From Burkholderiales bacterium (GTDB lineage Bacteria; Pseudomonadota; Gammaproteobacteria; Burkholderiales; Burkholderiaceae_C): a stretch of DNA of 64,000 bases. The notes under the pieces were generated by a model that ran no database searches, was not told where the DNA came from, and saw only the letters and a program-made list of their open reading frames with translations. A program made the position numbers and the translations under genes. This document shows, piece after piece, positions 1 to 7,946 of this stretch. Position 1 is the first letter of the stretch; every line of letters starts with the position of its first letter. The stretch covers positions 62,001 to 126,000 of the forward strand of contig JACRAZ010000099.1 in NCBI GenBank assembly GCA_016213205.1, in the 5' to 3' direction.

Positions 1-105
1 GGCAAAGCCCATCGCCCGCGCCGGCTGCGCGGCCAGCAGGCCGCCGGCGCACACGGCCAGCAGCGCGGCGCGCAGGCCGCGGCGGATCTCGGCGGTGGCT
101 CGCAT
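1..105 (-). CDS. Probable outer-membrane TolC-family protein, N-terminus only (runs off the window)
   Basis: Only the first 35 codons are visible. They start at the ATG at 105-103, 2 nt after the stop of the HlyD adaptor. The peptide has a charged N-terminus (MRATAEIRR), a hydrophobic core (AALLAVCAGGLLAA) and a likely signal-peptidase site after QPARA, so the product is exported. A secreted protein placed directly behind two type I exporter ATPases and an HlyD adaptor is most often the TolC-like outer-membrane channel that completes the secretion duct. That assignment rests on position and signal peptide only, because no mature domain lies inside the window. Confidence 0.6.
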   Translation of the reverse strand, partial: MRATAEIRRGLRAALLAVCAGGLLAAQPARAMGFA

Positions 106-107
106 GC

Positions 108-1487
108 TCATTCCTCCGTCATCGCCGAGGCGACGCGCTTGATCAGCGGGTGCAGCAGGTAGGTCAGCAGCGAGCGTTCGCCGGTCTTGATCAGCACCTC
201 GGCCACCATGCCCGGCTGCAGGCTGCGGTCGCCCAGCGCCTTGCGACCCTCGGGCGTGAGTTCCACCCGCGCCAGGTAGAAGCTGATCGACCCCGCCCCC
301 ACCTGCTCGGTGACGGCGTCGCCCGACAGCGAGATCACCTTGCCGTGCACCACCAGCTGCGGCGAGTTGGCAAACGCCGAGAAGCGCACCTCGACCGCGT
401 CGCCGGTCTTGATGCGGTCGATCACGGTGGGCGGCACCCGCGCGTCGAGCAGCAGCGATTCGCCCTGCGGCACGATGTCCATCAGGCGCTGGCCGGGCGT
501 GACCACCGCACCAGGGCCCGCGATGGCCAGGCCGAGCACCTGGCCCGACACCGGCGCGCGGATGTGCGTACGGCCCAGCTCGGTGGTGATGGCGGCCAGC
601 CGCTCCTGGTTGGCCTGCACCTCGCGCCGCACTTCGGCGAGCTGGCCCGACACTTCCTTCACGTATTCCTGTTCACGCTGGGCGATGCGCAGCCGGGTTT
701 CGGCAATGGCGCTTTGCGTGCGCTGGATGTTGGTCTGCAGGTCGGCGAGCTGCGTGCGCAGCTCGGCCTGGGCCTGCTCCAGCTGCAGGGCCTGGTTGCG
801 CGGGGCAAAGCCTTCGTCGGCCAACGCCTGCACGTTGCCGAGCTGGCGGGTCTGGATGGCCGCCTGTGCCTTGCGGCTTTCCAGCATCTGCTGCATGCCA
901 GCCACCTGGCCCTCCAGCCCGGAGATCGACTGCCGGGCCGCGGAGATCTCCGCCGCCTGCGCCGCCCGGCGCGACGCGAACACCTGCTGCTGCACCGCGA
1001 TGTGCTGCCGGGCCTGCGGGTCCTTGTCGGTCAGCAGATCGGGGTGGAAGGTGATGCCGGCAGCGCCGGTCACCTCGGCCAGCAGCCGGCTCTCGAAGGC
1101 CCGCTGGGCCAGGTAGTTCTGGCGGATGGCCTCGTAGGCCGCGCGGGTGGCGGCATCGTCGAGCACGATCAAGGGATCGCCGGCCTTGACCTGCCCGCCC
1201 TCCTTGGCCAGCACCTGCTGCACCACACCGCCCTGCATGTGCTGCACGGTCTTGCGGCGGGTCTCGATCGACACCGTGGCCGGCGCCGAGACGCCTTCGT
1301 CCAGCGGGGCGAAGGCGGCCCACAGCAGGAACAGGCCGAAGCCCACCACCAGCACCCAGAAGCCCAGGCGGATCACCGGCTTGGTATCGGTTTTCAGTTC
1401 GACTTCGTCGACGTCGGTGACGTCGTTGGCTGCGCCGGCTGCGCCGGGGGCGAGGTCGGCTCGCGCTGCTTGCGTCATGGCACTCAT
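108..1487 (-). CDS. HlyD-family type I secretion periplasmic adaptor
   Basis: This is a 459-residue membrane-fusion protein that should bridge the inner-membrane ABC exporter and the outer-membrane channel of a type I secretion system. A Thr/Asp/Glu-rich cytoplasmic segment is followed by one membrane span at about residues 40-58 (LGFWVLVVGFGLFLLWAAF). A lipoyl-like half (ETRRKTVQHMQGGVVQQVLA), a long alpha-helical hairpin rich in Gln/Ala/Glu at about 170-300, the second lipoyl half (HIRAPVSGQVLGL, near 310) and a C-terminal beta domain follow. Length and order fit the PrtE/LapC type. It sits 7 nt after the second ABC gene and 2 nt before the putative tolC. An alternative ATG four codons in is possible. 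Confidence 0.93.
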   Translation of the reverse strand: MSAMTQAARADLAPGAAGAANDVTDVDEVELKTDTKPVIRLGFWVLVVGFGLFLLWAAFAPLDEGVSAPATVSIETRRKTVQHMQGGVVQQVLAKEGGQVKAGDPLIVLDDAATRAAYEAIRQNYLAQRAFESRLLAEVTGAAGITFHPDLLTDKDPQARQHIAVQQQVFASRRAAQAAEISAARQSISGLEGQVAGMQQMLESRKAQAAIQTRQLGNVQALADEGFAPRNQALQLEQAQAELRTQLADLQTNIQRTQSAIAETRLRIAQREQEYVKEVSGQLAEVRREVQANQERLAAITTELGRTHIRAPVSGQVLGLAIAGPGAVVTPGQRLMDIVPQGESLLLDARVPPTVIDRIKTGDAVEVRFSAFANSPQLVVHGKVISLSGDAVTEQVGAGSISFYLARVELTPEGRKALGDRSLQPGMVAEVLIKTGERSLLTYLLHPLIKRVASAMTEE

Positions 1488-1494
1488 GGGGCAC

Positions 1495-3198
1495 TCACTG
1501 GGGTTGGGGCGCCTGGGCGGGCGCAGGACTTGTCTGTACGACCACCGGCACGAAACGGCTGACCTGGCCCTGCTCGAGGATCAGCACGCGGTCGGCCGCG
1601 GCCAGCAGGTGCTGCTGGTGAACGATCATGAAGACCGACTTGCCGCGCGATTTCAGGTCGCGCACGGTGCGCAGCAGCGCAGCCTCGCCGGCGTCGTCGA
1701 GGTTGGCATTGGGCTCGTCCAGCACCACCAGCGCCGGGTCGCCGAGGATCGCGCGCGCCAGGCCGATGCGCTGGCGCTGGCCGCCCGAGAGCATGCCGCC
1801 GGCCTCGCCCATCTGGGTGTCGTAGCCCTTGGGCAGGCGCAGGATCATCTCGTGGATGCCGGTGCGCTGCGCCGCTTCGATGATGCGCTCGGCCGGCACC
1901 GGCGCGAAACGGGCGATGTTCTCGGCGATGCTGCCGTCGAACAGCTCGATGTCCTGCGGCAGGTAGCCGATGTGCGGGCCCAGCGCCTCGCGCGACCACT
2001 CGCTGATCGGGTGGCCGTCCAGCAGCACATGGCCGCTCACGTTGGGCCATATGCCGACGATGCAGCGCGCCAGCGTGGACTTGCCCGCGCCCGAGGGGCC
2101 CAGGATCGCCACCACCTCGCCGGCCTTGAACTCCACGTCCAGGCCCTTGAGGATGGGCGTCTGCCGCCCCGGTGCGGTGGCCTCGAGGCCCCGCAGCGTG
2201 ACCTGGCCGCGCACCTCGTCGCCCACGTGGCGGGCCTGGCGCTCGGGGTTGTCTTCGAGCAGTTTCTCCAGCCGGCCATAGGACTGGCGCGTGTCGATGA
2301 ACTGCTTCCAGGTCTGCACCACGATGCCGATGGGCCGCAGCGCGTTGCCCATCAGCGCATTACAGGCAATCATCGCGCCGGCGCTGATGTGGCCGTCGAT
2401 CGCCAGCAGGGCGCCCAGCGACAGCATCAGCGATTGCTGCGTGTACTGCACGAACTTGGTGGTGGCCTGCACACGGTGCGAGGTCTCGTGCGCGGCGTGC
2501 AGGCTGTCGCCCAGGCGCTCCTGGATCGCCAGCCAGTGGCGGCGCAGGTTGCCCAGCATGCCCAGGGCCTCCACCGTCTCGGCGTTGCGCAGCTTGCTCT
2601 GCAGGTAGCTGCCCGATTCGATCAGCACCTCCGACGCCTTTTCGTGCCGCGGCGCGGTGAGCCGGTGGCCGACGATGGCCATCGCCAGCATCAGCAGCGC
2701 GAAGCCGATCGAGGCCCAGCCCAGCCACGGGTGCATCATGAACAGCACCGCGATGTACACCGGCGTCCACGGCGTATCGACCAGCGCGAACACGCCATTG
2801 CCGGTGAGGAACTGGCGCAAGGCCGTGAGGTCATTGAAGGCCTGCATCGGGTTGCGTGCGTTGCCACCCAGGCTGGCCTCGAAGCTGGCGTTGAACACGT
2901 TGGTGTGCAGCGCCTGGTCGAAGCGCGCGCCGGCGCGCACCAGCAGGCGCGAACGCAGCCACTCCGAGAAGCCCATCACCAGGAAGAAGAACACGGCGAT
3001 CAGCGTCAGCGCCGCCAGCGTGTACAGGCTGCCGCTGGTCATCACCCGGTCGAAGACCTGCAGCATGTACAGCGTGGGCGTCAGCAGCAGCAGGTTGGCG
3101 AAGAAGCTGAACACGCCGATCCAGAACAGCTCCCGCCGGAAGCTCTTGAGCGTGCGTCCCAGCGCGCTGCGATCGAAAAATCCGCTTGTCGTGCTCAT
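1495..3198 (-). CDS. PrtD-type type I secretion ABC exporter, second copy
   Basis: This 567-residue half-transporter has a six-helix membrane domain (about 1-310) fused to an ATPase domain. The ATPase carries Walker A GPSGAGKST near residue 366, the signature LSGGQRQRIGLARA, Walker B LVVLDEPNANLD with the catalytic Glu, and an H-loop His (FMIVHQQH). All catalytic elements are present, so it should hydrolyse ATP. It belongs to the PrtD/AprD family that exports RTX proteins carrying uncleaved C-terminal signals. Its ATG overlaps the stop of the preceding ABC gene by 4 nt (ATGA), indicating translational coupling. Two consecutive PrtD-like genes suggest a heterodimer, or two homodimers sharing one HlyD/TolC pair. 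Confidence 0.93.
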   Translation of the reverse strand: MSTTSGFFDRSALGRTLKSFRRELFWIGVFSFFANLLLLTPTLYMLQVFDRVMTSGSLYTLAALTLIAVFFFLVMGFSEWLRSRLLVRAGARFDQALHTNVFNASFEASLGGNARNPMQAFNDLTALRQFLTGNGVFALVDTPWTPVYIAVLFMMHPWLGWASIGFALLMLAMAIVGHRLTAPRHEKASEVLIESGSYLQSKLRNAETVEALGMLGNLRRHWLAIQERLGDSLHAAHETSHRVQATTKFVQYTQQSLMLSLGALLAIDGHISAGAMIACNALMGNALRPIGIVVQTWKQFIDTRQSYGRLEKLLEDNPERQARHVGDEVRGQVTLRGLEATAPGRQTPILKGLDVEFKAGEVVAILGPSGAGKSTLARCIVGIWPNVSGHVLLDGHPISEWSREALGPHIGYLPQDIELFDGSIAENIARFAPVPAERIIEAAQRTGIHEMILRLPKGYDTQMGEAGGMLSGGQRQRIGLARAILGDPALVVLDEPNANLDDAGEAALLRTVRDLKSRGKSVFMIVHQQHLLAAADRVLILEQGQVSRFVPVVVQTSPAPAQAPQPQ

Positions 3199-4955
3199 GC
3201 TGCCCCTCCCGGCAGTGCGGGCCGCTGTGCGGCTGGCGCGAGCTGCGCGCGCGCCTGTTCGTTGGCCTTCTTCAGGGCGGCCAGCACGTCGTCGCGCGGG
3301 CCGAATGCGGCTGTCTGCCCTTCGTTGAGCACCAGCAGCTTGTCCACCGCCGACAGCAAGGTGGTGCGGTGGGTGATCACCACCGCCGTGGCGCCACGCG
3401 CCTTCAGGCCCTGCAACAGCAGCAGCAAGGCCTTTTCGCCGGCCTCATCGAGGTTGGAGTTGGGCTCGTCGAGCACCACGAACGACGGGTTGCCGTACAC
3501 CGCGCGCGCCAGGCCCAGCCGTTGGCGCTGGCCGCCCGAGAGCACCGCGCCTTCGTCGCCGATGCGCGTGTCGAAGCCCTGGGGCAGGGCCTCGATGGTG
3601 TCGGTGAGACCCACCTGGTCGGTGGCCAGGCGCACCTGCGCCATGTCCACGGTGCCGAAGCGGGCGATGTTCTCGGCCACCGTGCCGTCGAACAGCTCGA
3701 TGAACTGCGGCAGGTAGCCGATGTGCGGGCCGAGCTCGGCCTTGTTCCAGGCATAGACATCGGCACCGTCCAGGCGCACCTTGCCACTGGCCGCGGGCCA
3801 GATGCCCACCAGCAGGCGTGCGAGCGTGCTCTTGCCCGCCGCCGAAGGGCCGATGACCCCCACCACCTCACCCGGCCGGGCCGCGAACTGCACGCCCCGC
3901 AGGATGGGCAAGGGGCTGCCGGGCGCGCCGGCCACCACCGATTCCACCGACAAGGCCCCCTTGGGCGGCGGCAGCGGCATGCCGGCCACCGGCTGGCTGG
4001 CCTTGAGGAAAAGCTGGTTCAGGCGGCCATGGGCGTCGCGGACGCCGACCACCAGGCGCCACTGCGCCACCAACTGGGCCAGCGGGGCCAGCACGCGCCC
4101 ACCCAGGATGGAGGCCACGATCATCATGCCGCCACCGCCCCAGAGGCTGTTTTCCAGCACCAGCAGACAGGCCGCACCGAGCAGCAGCGAGCCCTGCATG
4201 CTCTGGATCAGCTTGGCCGCGGTGGCGCTGATGCCGCCGTAGTCCGAGGCCTCGGCCTGCTTGGCCAGGAAGCTGCGCTGCATGCGCATCCAGCGGCGGT
4301 GGATCTGGCCGAGCATGCCCATCGATTCGATCACCTGGGCATTGCGCAGCGAACTGCCGGCGTAGCTCTGGGCCTGGATCGAGGCCGTCATCGCGCCGGT
4401 GAGCAGGGGCATGGTGCGGCGCTCGGTCATCACGGCCAGGCCCACCTGCAGCAGCGCACCGATCAGCGCCATCACGCCCAGCCAGGGGCTCATCAGGAAC
4501 AGCAGCACCAGGCAGATCAGCGCCGCGGGAATGTCCATCACCGAGGTCACCGCGGGGGTGCTGAGGAAGTCCCGCAGCGTCTTCAGGTCGTTGAAGGGCT
4601 GGGTGGTGCCCCCCGGCAGCTTGCGCAGGTTGGCGTCGAACACCACATCGAACAGCCGCGCACGCAGTTGCCGGTCGACCGCCTCGCCGGCGCGGTACAG
4701 CAGGCGTCCGCGCACCAGCTCGAGCAGTTCCATCACGATGTAGACGCCCACCACCATCAGCAACAGCATGTTCAACGTGGTGACGTTGCGGCTGTTGAGC
4801 ACGCGGCCGTACACCTCGAACATGTACCAGGAGGGCGCCAGCCCCAGCAGGCCGGTGACCAGGCTGATCCAGGCCGCGTGGACGTACAGGCGTCGCTGGC
4901 TCAGCAGCGCTTCGCGGATCGGTGCGGCCGCAAGGGCACGGTTGGGTGCGTTCAT
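3195..4955 (-). CDS. PrtD-type type I secretion ABC exporter, first copy
   Basis: This 586-residue fused membrane/ATPase half-transporter is paralogous to the next gene. The membrane part spans about 20-310. The ATPase has Walker A GPSAAGKST near residue 367, LSGGQRQRLGLARA, Walker B FVVLDEPNSNLDEAG and an H-loop VVITHR, all intact. It overlaps the TnpB-like gene upstream and the second exporter downstream by 4 nt each (ATGA), so the three are made from one message. The Ala in place of Gly within Walker A (GPSAAGKS versus GPSGAGKS) is one visible difference between the copies. The likely substrate is an RTX/S-layer protein such as the one at 8844-16199. Confidence 0.93.
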   Translation of the reverse strand: MNAPNRALAAAPIREALLSQRRLYVHAAWISLVTGLLGLAPSWYMFEVYGRVLNSRNVTTLNMLLLMVVGVYIVMELLELVRGRLLYRAGEAVDRQLRARLFDVVFDANLRKLPGGTTQPFNDLKTLRDFLSTPAVTSVMDIPAALICLVLLFLMSPWLGVMALIGALLQVGLAVMTERRTMPLLTGAMTASIQAQSYAGSSLRNAQVIESMGMLGQIHRRWMRMQRSFLAKQAEASDYGGISATAAKLIQSMQGSLLLGAACLLVLENSLWGGGGMMIVASILGGRVLAPLAQLVAQWRLVVGVRDAHGRLNQLFLKASQPVAGMPLPPPKGALSVESVVAGAPGSPLPILRGVQFAARPGEVVGVIGPSAAGKSTLARLLVGIWPAASGKVRLDGADVYAWNKAELGPHIGYLPQFIELFDGTVAENIARFGTVDMAQVRLATDQVGLTDTIEALPQGFDTRIGDEGAVLSGGQRQRLGLARAVYGNPSFVVLDEPNSNLDEAGEKALLLLLQGLKARGATAVVITHRTTLLSAVDKLLVLNEGQTAAFGPRDDVLAALKKANEQARAQLAPAAQRPALPGGAA

Positions 4956-5629
4956 GTGGGCAGGCGGGCGTTGTCGGGGCGGGGCGCCATGGCCGGCATC
5001 GGCAAGGCGGGGTCGTCGTGCGTCACCAGCACGTATTCGGGCAGTTCGGCATCACGCGATCGTGCTTGGGGGCCCAGGTCGGCGGGCTCGGCGTCGGCGT
5101 CGTCGGCCTCGGCAAACGAGAAGCTGAGCTGGAACGCCCCTGCCTTGTTGGCGCTGAGCACGATCTCGCGCAGCTTCTCGGTGCGGAACCGGTTCTCATC
5201 GCTGACCGACAGGTCGAGCTGGAAGCGCATGCGGCCGTCGAGCGTGTACATCGACACCTGTCCGTCCTTGATGCTGAGCGTGTGGCGGTCGAAGTACACC
5301 GGCGACTGCGGCAGGAAGTGCAGCCGCGGCAACGCCTTGTCGCCAAGACGGGCAATGTTGAACGGGCTCTGGGGATGCTGGTACACGATGCGGCAGGAAC
5401 GGGAGACCGAATAGATGGCGTTGCACACCATTTGCGAGCCGATGCTCGGGAACTGCTGGCGCATCTGCTTGTAGGCCATGTGGTGCAGCGCCACGCGGTT
5501 CCAGCAGCGGGTCTGCTGCACCAGCGGCGCCAGTGCGTTGCAGACCGCGGCAAACGCATGCTGCAAGGCCACCAACCGCTGCACGTGCTGCGGCGTGGTG
5601 TTCTGCAGCACGCAGACCAAGGTTTTCAT
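4952..5629 (-). CDS. TnpB-derived protein without the RuvC nuclease domain (225 aa), first gene of the secretion operon
   Basis: I do not know a named family for this gene, but it reads like the N-terminal (WED/REC) half of a TnpB/IS605 OrfB protein. Residues 13-84 give the helical block typical of TnpB: VCN at 29-31, N44 followed by ALHHMAY at 47-53, then MRQQF and a QM pair at 66-67. Residues 112-133 match the WED strand block (YFDRHTLS, then VSMYTLDGR). In TnpB this leads into the RuvC domain starting GVDxG; here the fold ends near 172 and is followed by an acidic, Pro-rich tail. No RuvC catalytic residues or zinc finger are present. The ATG at 5629 is chosen because it lies just after a promoter-like sequence; further upstream the frame has no TnpB-like residues. 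It overlaps the first ABC gene by 4 nt. It is probably a domesticated DNA/RNA-binding protein, perhaps an autoregulator; that role is inference. Confidence 0.75.
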   Translation of the reverse strand: MKTLVCVLQNTTPQHVQRLVALQHAFAAVCNALAPLVQQTRCWNRVALHHMAYKQMRQQFPSIGSQMVCNAIYSVSRSCRIVYQHPQSPFNIARLGDKALPRLHFLPQSPVYFDRHTLSIKDGQVSMYTLDGRMRFQLDLSVSDENRFRTEKLREIVLSANKAGAFQLSFSFAEADDADAEPADLGPQARSRDAELPEYVLVTHDDPALPMPAMAPRPDNARLPT

Positions 5630-5668
5630 ATAGGACGCGTAATGTAGCAAAGTCCTATATGAAGTCAA
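5627..5668 (-). promoter_or_regulatory. Promoter with a 10-bp perfect inverted repeat covering the start codon of the TnpB-like gene
   Basis: On the minus strand a -35-like TTGACT (5668-5663) is followed after 16 nt by a -10-like TACATT (5646-5641). A perfect inverted repeat CATATAGGAC (5661-5652) / GTCCTATATG (5636-5627), spaced by 15 nt, places one arm between -35 and -10 and the other over the predicted transcription start and the ATG. It is strikingly AT-rich for this genome. The start site would be only about 5 nt before the ATG, so the message could be near-leaderless; no Shine-Dalgarno is visible. The layout fits a repressor operator controlling the whole secretion operon. Confidence 0.65.
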
Positions 5669-5714
5669 CCCAAGGCTGCCGATGCCCCTGCGCAGTGGGG
5701 CGACCGTCGGCGGA

Positions 5715-5733
5715 CGGCGCTCATCGAGCGCCG
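5715..5733. terminator. GC-rich hairpin after the methyltransferase gene
   Basis: CGGCGCTC (5715-5722) and GAGCGCCG (5726-5733) form an 8-bp stem with an ATC loop, 16 nt past the methyltransferase stop. There is no T-tract, so this may be only a partial or Rho-assisted terminator. It separates the methyltransferase from the secretion-operon promoter. Confidence 0.35.
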
Positions 5734-5748
5734 CCCGGCCGCCGGTGA

Positions 5749-7284
5749 TCAGGCCACCTGCAACGCCTTCAGCAACGGCAGTTGCTTCTCGGCAAAGGCC
5801 TGCGCCTGCACGGTGAGCTGGGCGATGTTGTCGGCCGCGGTGTGCAGGGGTTTGCCGTCCTTCATCAGCGTTTGTCCTTGCGCGGAAAGGATGTTCCACG
5901 CAAACCGGGCCCAGGCCTGCGGGTCGTCCTGGCCCTGTGCACGCGCCAGCAGGAACAGCTGGCTGGCGCGCAGCACGGTGAGGCCGCCGCCGGTGAGCGG
6001 GCTGGCCAGCGTGGTGATGTCCGCGCTGCCACAGGCGCGCCGTGTCAGGTGCTGGTTCAGTGCGTCGGTGCGCTGGCGCGCCTGCTGTGCTTCGCCCTTG
6101 GCGGCTGCCGGTTCCAGGCGCCCCTGCCCCACCAGCACCATCACGGCCTGCGCCAGCTGCGCAAAGCTGATCTGCCGCTTGGCCAGGTCCTGCTCCAGCT
6201 CGCCCAGGGTTCTGGGCCGGTGGTCGGCCAGCGCGTCGAGCAGCGGTGCGTAGATGGTCGGGTTGAGGTTGGCCTCACCGGTGATGCCGTTGACCTGCAG
6301 CGTGATGTCAGGACGATGCGCCGTCAGCACCACCCGCTGCTCGCGCAGCTGCGCCGATTGCTCGAAGGGCGTCAGCCGCCGCGCGCCCTTGATCCAGTAG
6401 TCCTTGCGGAACTGCTGGTTCACCATGAAATCGCGCACCGTTTGGCGCAGCGTGGGGTCGGCGATCTGGCCCAGCAACGCGTGTTGAGCGGGCGCGAGGT
6501 TCAGCGCCTCGATGTGATCCAGGTAGCGCGCCGAGCAGGCGTGCGCGAGCTTTGCCCGCGCCATCCAGGCGGCGAGTTCACTGAAGTACATCGGCTGCCA
6601 GGCCTGGTTGAAGTACTCGTGCGCCAGGTAGCTCTTGTCCAGCGTCTTCAGCGCGGCCACGCGTTGCAGCACATCGGCATGGGCGGCCTGAAACGCGGGC
6701 TGGGTGGCCAGCACCTTGTCGACGAAGGCCAATGCCGCGTCGATGCGGCCAGCCGGGCTTTCACCCGGCGCCACGGCGGTGGCCACATGGTCGGTCATGA
6801 GCCTGCGCACGGGCGCCAGCGTCGACCATCCGGGCAAGGTGTTCTGGCTCAGGTAGACCACGCCGCCCACCTTCAGCTTGCGACGGATGAAGTCGACGAT
6901 CACCTCGCGGTTGCCATCGTTCACCCAGGTCCAGATGCCATGCAGACCGATGAAGTCGAAATCGGGCAGGTCCTGTCGAGCGCAGAACTCGGCAAACGAA
7001 GCATCATGCAGCTGCGCTGCCGCGCCGGATGCACGCGCCAGTTCCTGGGCCAGCCCGGCCTGTTCGGGGTTGAAGTCAGTGCCATGCCATTGCACCGGTG
7101 ACGCGGCCGCATGCGCCGCCACGCTGATCCCCTGCCCGAAGCCGAGCTCACACGCGTTGCGCACCTCGGGGCAGACCAGGCCGCTGTACAGCAGCGCCAG
7201 CCGCATGCGCAGCGGGTTGAGCTCCGGGTAGTAGCCATAGGTGTAGCCGATGTCGGCCACGTAGCCTTCCGACCAGTTGTTCAA
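5749..7284 (-). CDS. Class I SAM-dependent methyltransferase with C-terminal regulatory domain
   Basis: The protein has 511 residues from a TTG start at 7284. I prefer this start because AGGAG sits 6 nt before it and the N-terminus then reads MNNWSEGYVADIGYTYGYY, the usual beginning of this family; an in-frame ATG at 7332 would add 16 unrelated residues. The SAM-binding loop is ELGFGQG at 46-52, with the acidic motif-II-like strand FDFIGLHGIW further on. The C-terminal half resembles the methyltransferase regulatory domain (PF10119 type), with a winged-helix-like segment near the end. The substrate is unknown. Its position between a type I secretion operon and a giant surface protein suggests modification of the exported protein, which is inference. 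Confidence 0.85.
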   Translation of the reverse strand: MNNWSEGYVADIGYTYGYYPELNPLRMRLALLYSGLVCPEVRNACELGFGQGISVAAHAAASPVQWHGTDFNPEQAGLAQELARASGAAAQLHDASFAEFCARQDLPDFDFIGLHGIWTWVNDGNREVIVDFIRRKLKVGGVVYLSQNTLPGWSTLAPVRRLMTDHVATAVAPGESPAGRIDAALAFVDKVLATQPAFQAAHADVLQRVAALKTLDKSYLAHEYFNQAWQPMYFSELAAWMARAKLAHACSARYLDHIEALNLAPAQHALLGQIADPTLRQTVRDFMVNQQFRKDYWIKGARRLTPFEQSAQLREQRVVLTAHRPDITLQVNGITGEANLNPTIYAPLLDALADHRPRTLGELEQDLAKRQISFAQLAQAVMVLVGQGRLEPAAAKGEAQQARQRTDALNQHLTRRACGSADITTLASPLTGGGLTVLRASQLFLLARAQGQDDPQAWARFAWNILSAQGQTLMKDGKPLHTAADNIAQLTVQAQAFAEKQLPLLKALQVA

Positions 7285-7362
7285 GGCGTTCTCCTGGAGC
7301 AGCCTGCTGGGCAAGACGCCGGCACTCGGCACGCCGGGGCGCGCGAGGTGCAGACAAGGACT

Positions 7363-7887
7363 TCAGTGCAAGGGCGATGCCGGTGGGCGGTGGGCCGCTG
7401 GCGCCTCGCTCGCGGTGGCCGGCAAGGACCAGCCCGCCACCTGCACGCGCCGGGACAGCGCATCCACCAAGGCATGCAGCGTCGGGTTGGACAACACCAG
7501 CGCCAGCGGCGCGCGACCACGCAGCTCGAACTTCAGCACCCACCGGCCATCGTTGCGACGCCTGCCGCAGACCACGCGCGTGACCAGGTGGGCCGCCACG
7601 GGCGCCGACTCGTCCGGCCGGGGTGCCGGCTCGGTGCGGGTGGGCACCTGGCTGGCCATGACCTGGTGATGCGCTGCCGAGACCACGGCTTTGGCCGCCT
7701 TGTCCAGCCGTGGGGGCAGTTCGGCCGACAGGTCCACCATGGCTTGCAGGTCCTGCCGCCAGGCAGCGCACACGCGCCGGGTGATCTGCAGCCAGTGCTC
7801 TTCGAGACCCGCGTCGGTCTTCAGCGACAGGCGCAGCATCAGCCGGTCTTCGACCGGGTCGTATCGGACGCTGATGTTCTGCAGCAT
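7363..7887 (-). CDS. Hypothetical protein (174 aa) of the secretion/S-layer locus
   Basis: I do not recognise this protein. It begins MLQNISVRYDPVEDRLMLRL, a beta-rich start, has a helical middle (about 30-75), a Pro/Glu linker (RTEPAPRPDES) and a second beta-rich part with GRWVLKFELRGR and a helix ending LVDALSRR. There is no signal peptide or membrane span, so it is predicted to be cytoplasmic. It lies between a strong intergenic hairpin upstream and the methyltransferase downstream, in the same direction as both. A chaperone or length-control partner of the large secreted protein is one possibility, with no direct evidence. Confidence 0.7.
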   Translation of the reverse strand: MLQNISVRYDPVEDRLMLRLSLKTDAGLEEHWLQITRRVCAAWRQDLQAMVDLSAELPPRLDKAAKAVVSAAHHQVMASQVPTRTEPAPRPDESAPVAAHLVTRVVCGRRRNDGRWVLKFELRGRAPLALVLSNPTLHALVDALSRRVQVAGWSLPATASEAPAAHRPPASPLH

Positions 7888-7894
7888 GACGGCT

Positions 7895-7928
7895 CAAGGC
7901 CCTGGCGGTTTGCACCGCCAGGGCCTTG
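7895..7928. terminator. Strong 14-bp intergenic hairpin just before the 174-aa gene
   Basis: CAAGGCCCTGGCGG (7895-7908) pairs perfectly with CCGCCAGGGCCTTG (7915-7928) around a six-base loop. It ends only 8 nt before the ATG at 7887 and lacks a T-tract in either direction. It may be a Rho-independent-like stop, an attenuator or an mRNA-stabilising structure that separates expression of the 95-aa gene from the downstream genes. Confidence 0.5.
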
Positions 7929-7946
7929 GAGGGTGCCCCGTGTCGA

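Noticed and set aside
1147-5414. Long plus-strand frames opposite the ABC exporter genes
   Set aside because: They are His/Gln/Arg-rich antisense artefacts of two coding genes with complete ATPase motifs on the minus strand.
4952-5629. TnpB-like gene as part of an IS200/IS605 insertion sequence
   Set aside because: There is no TnpA transposase, no RuvC half and no subterminal transposon hairpins, and the gene is fused by a 4-nt overlap into a secretion operon. A domesticated gene is more likely than a mobile element.
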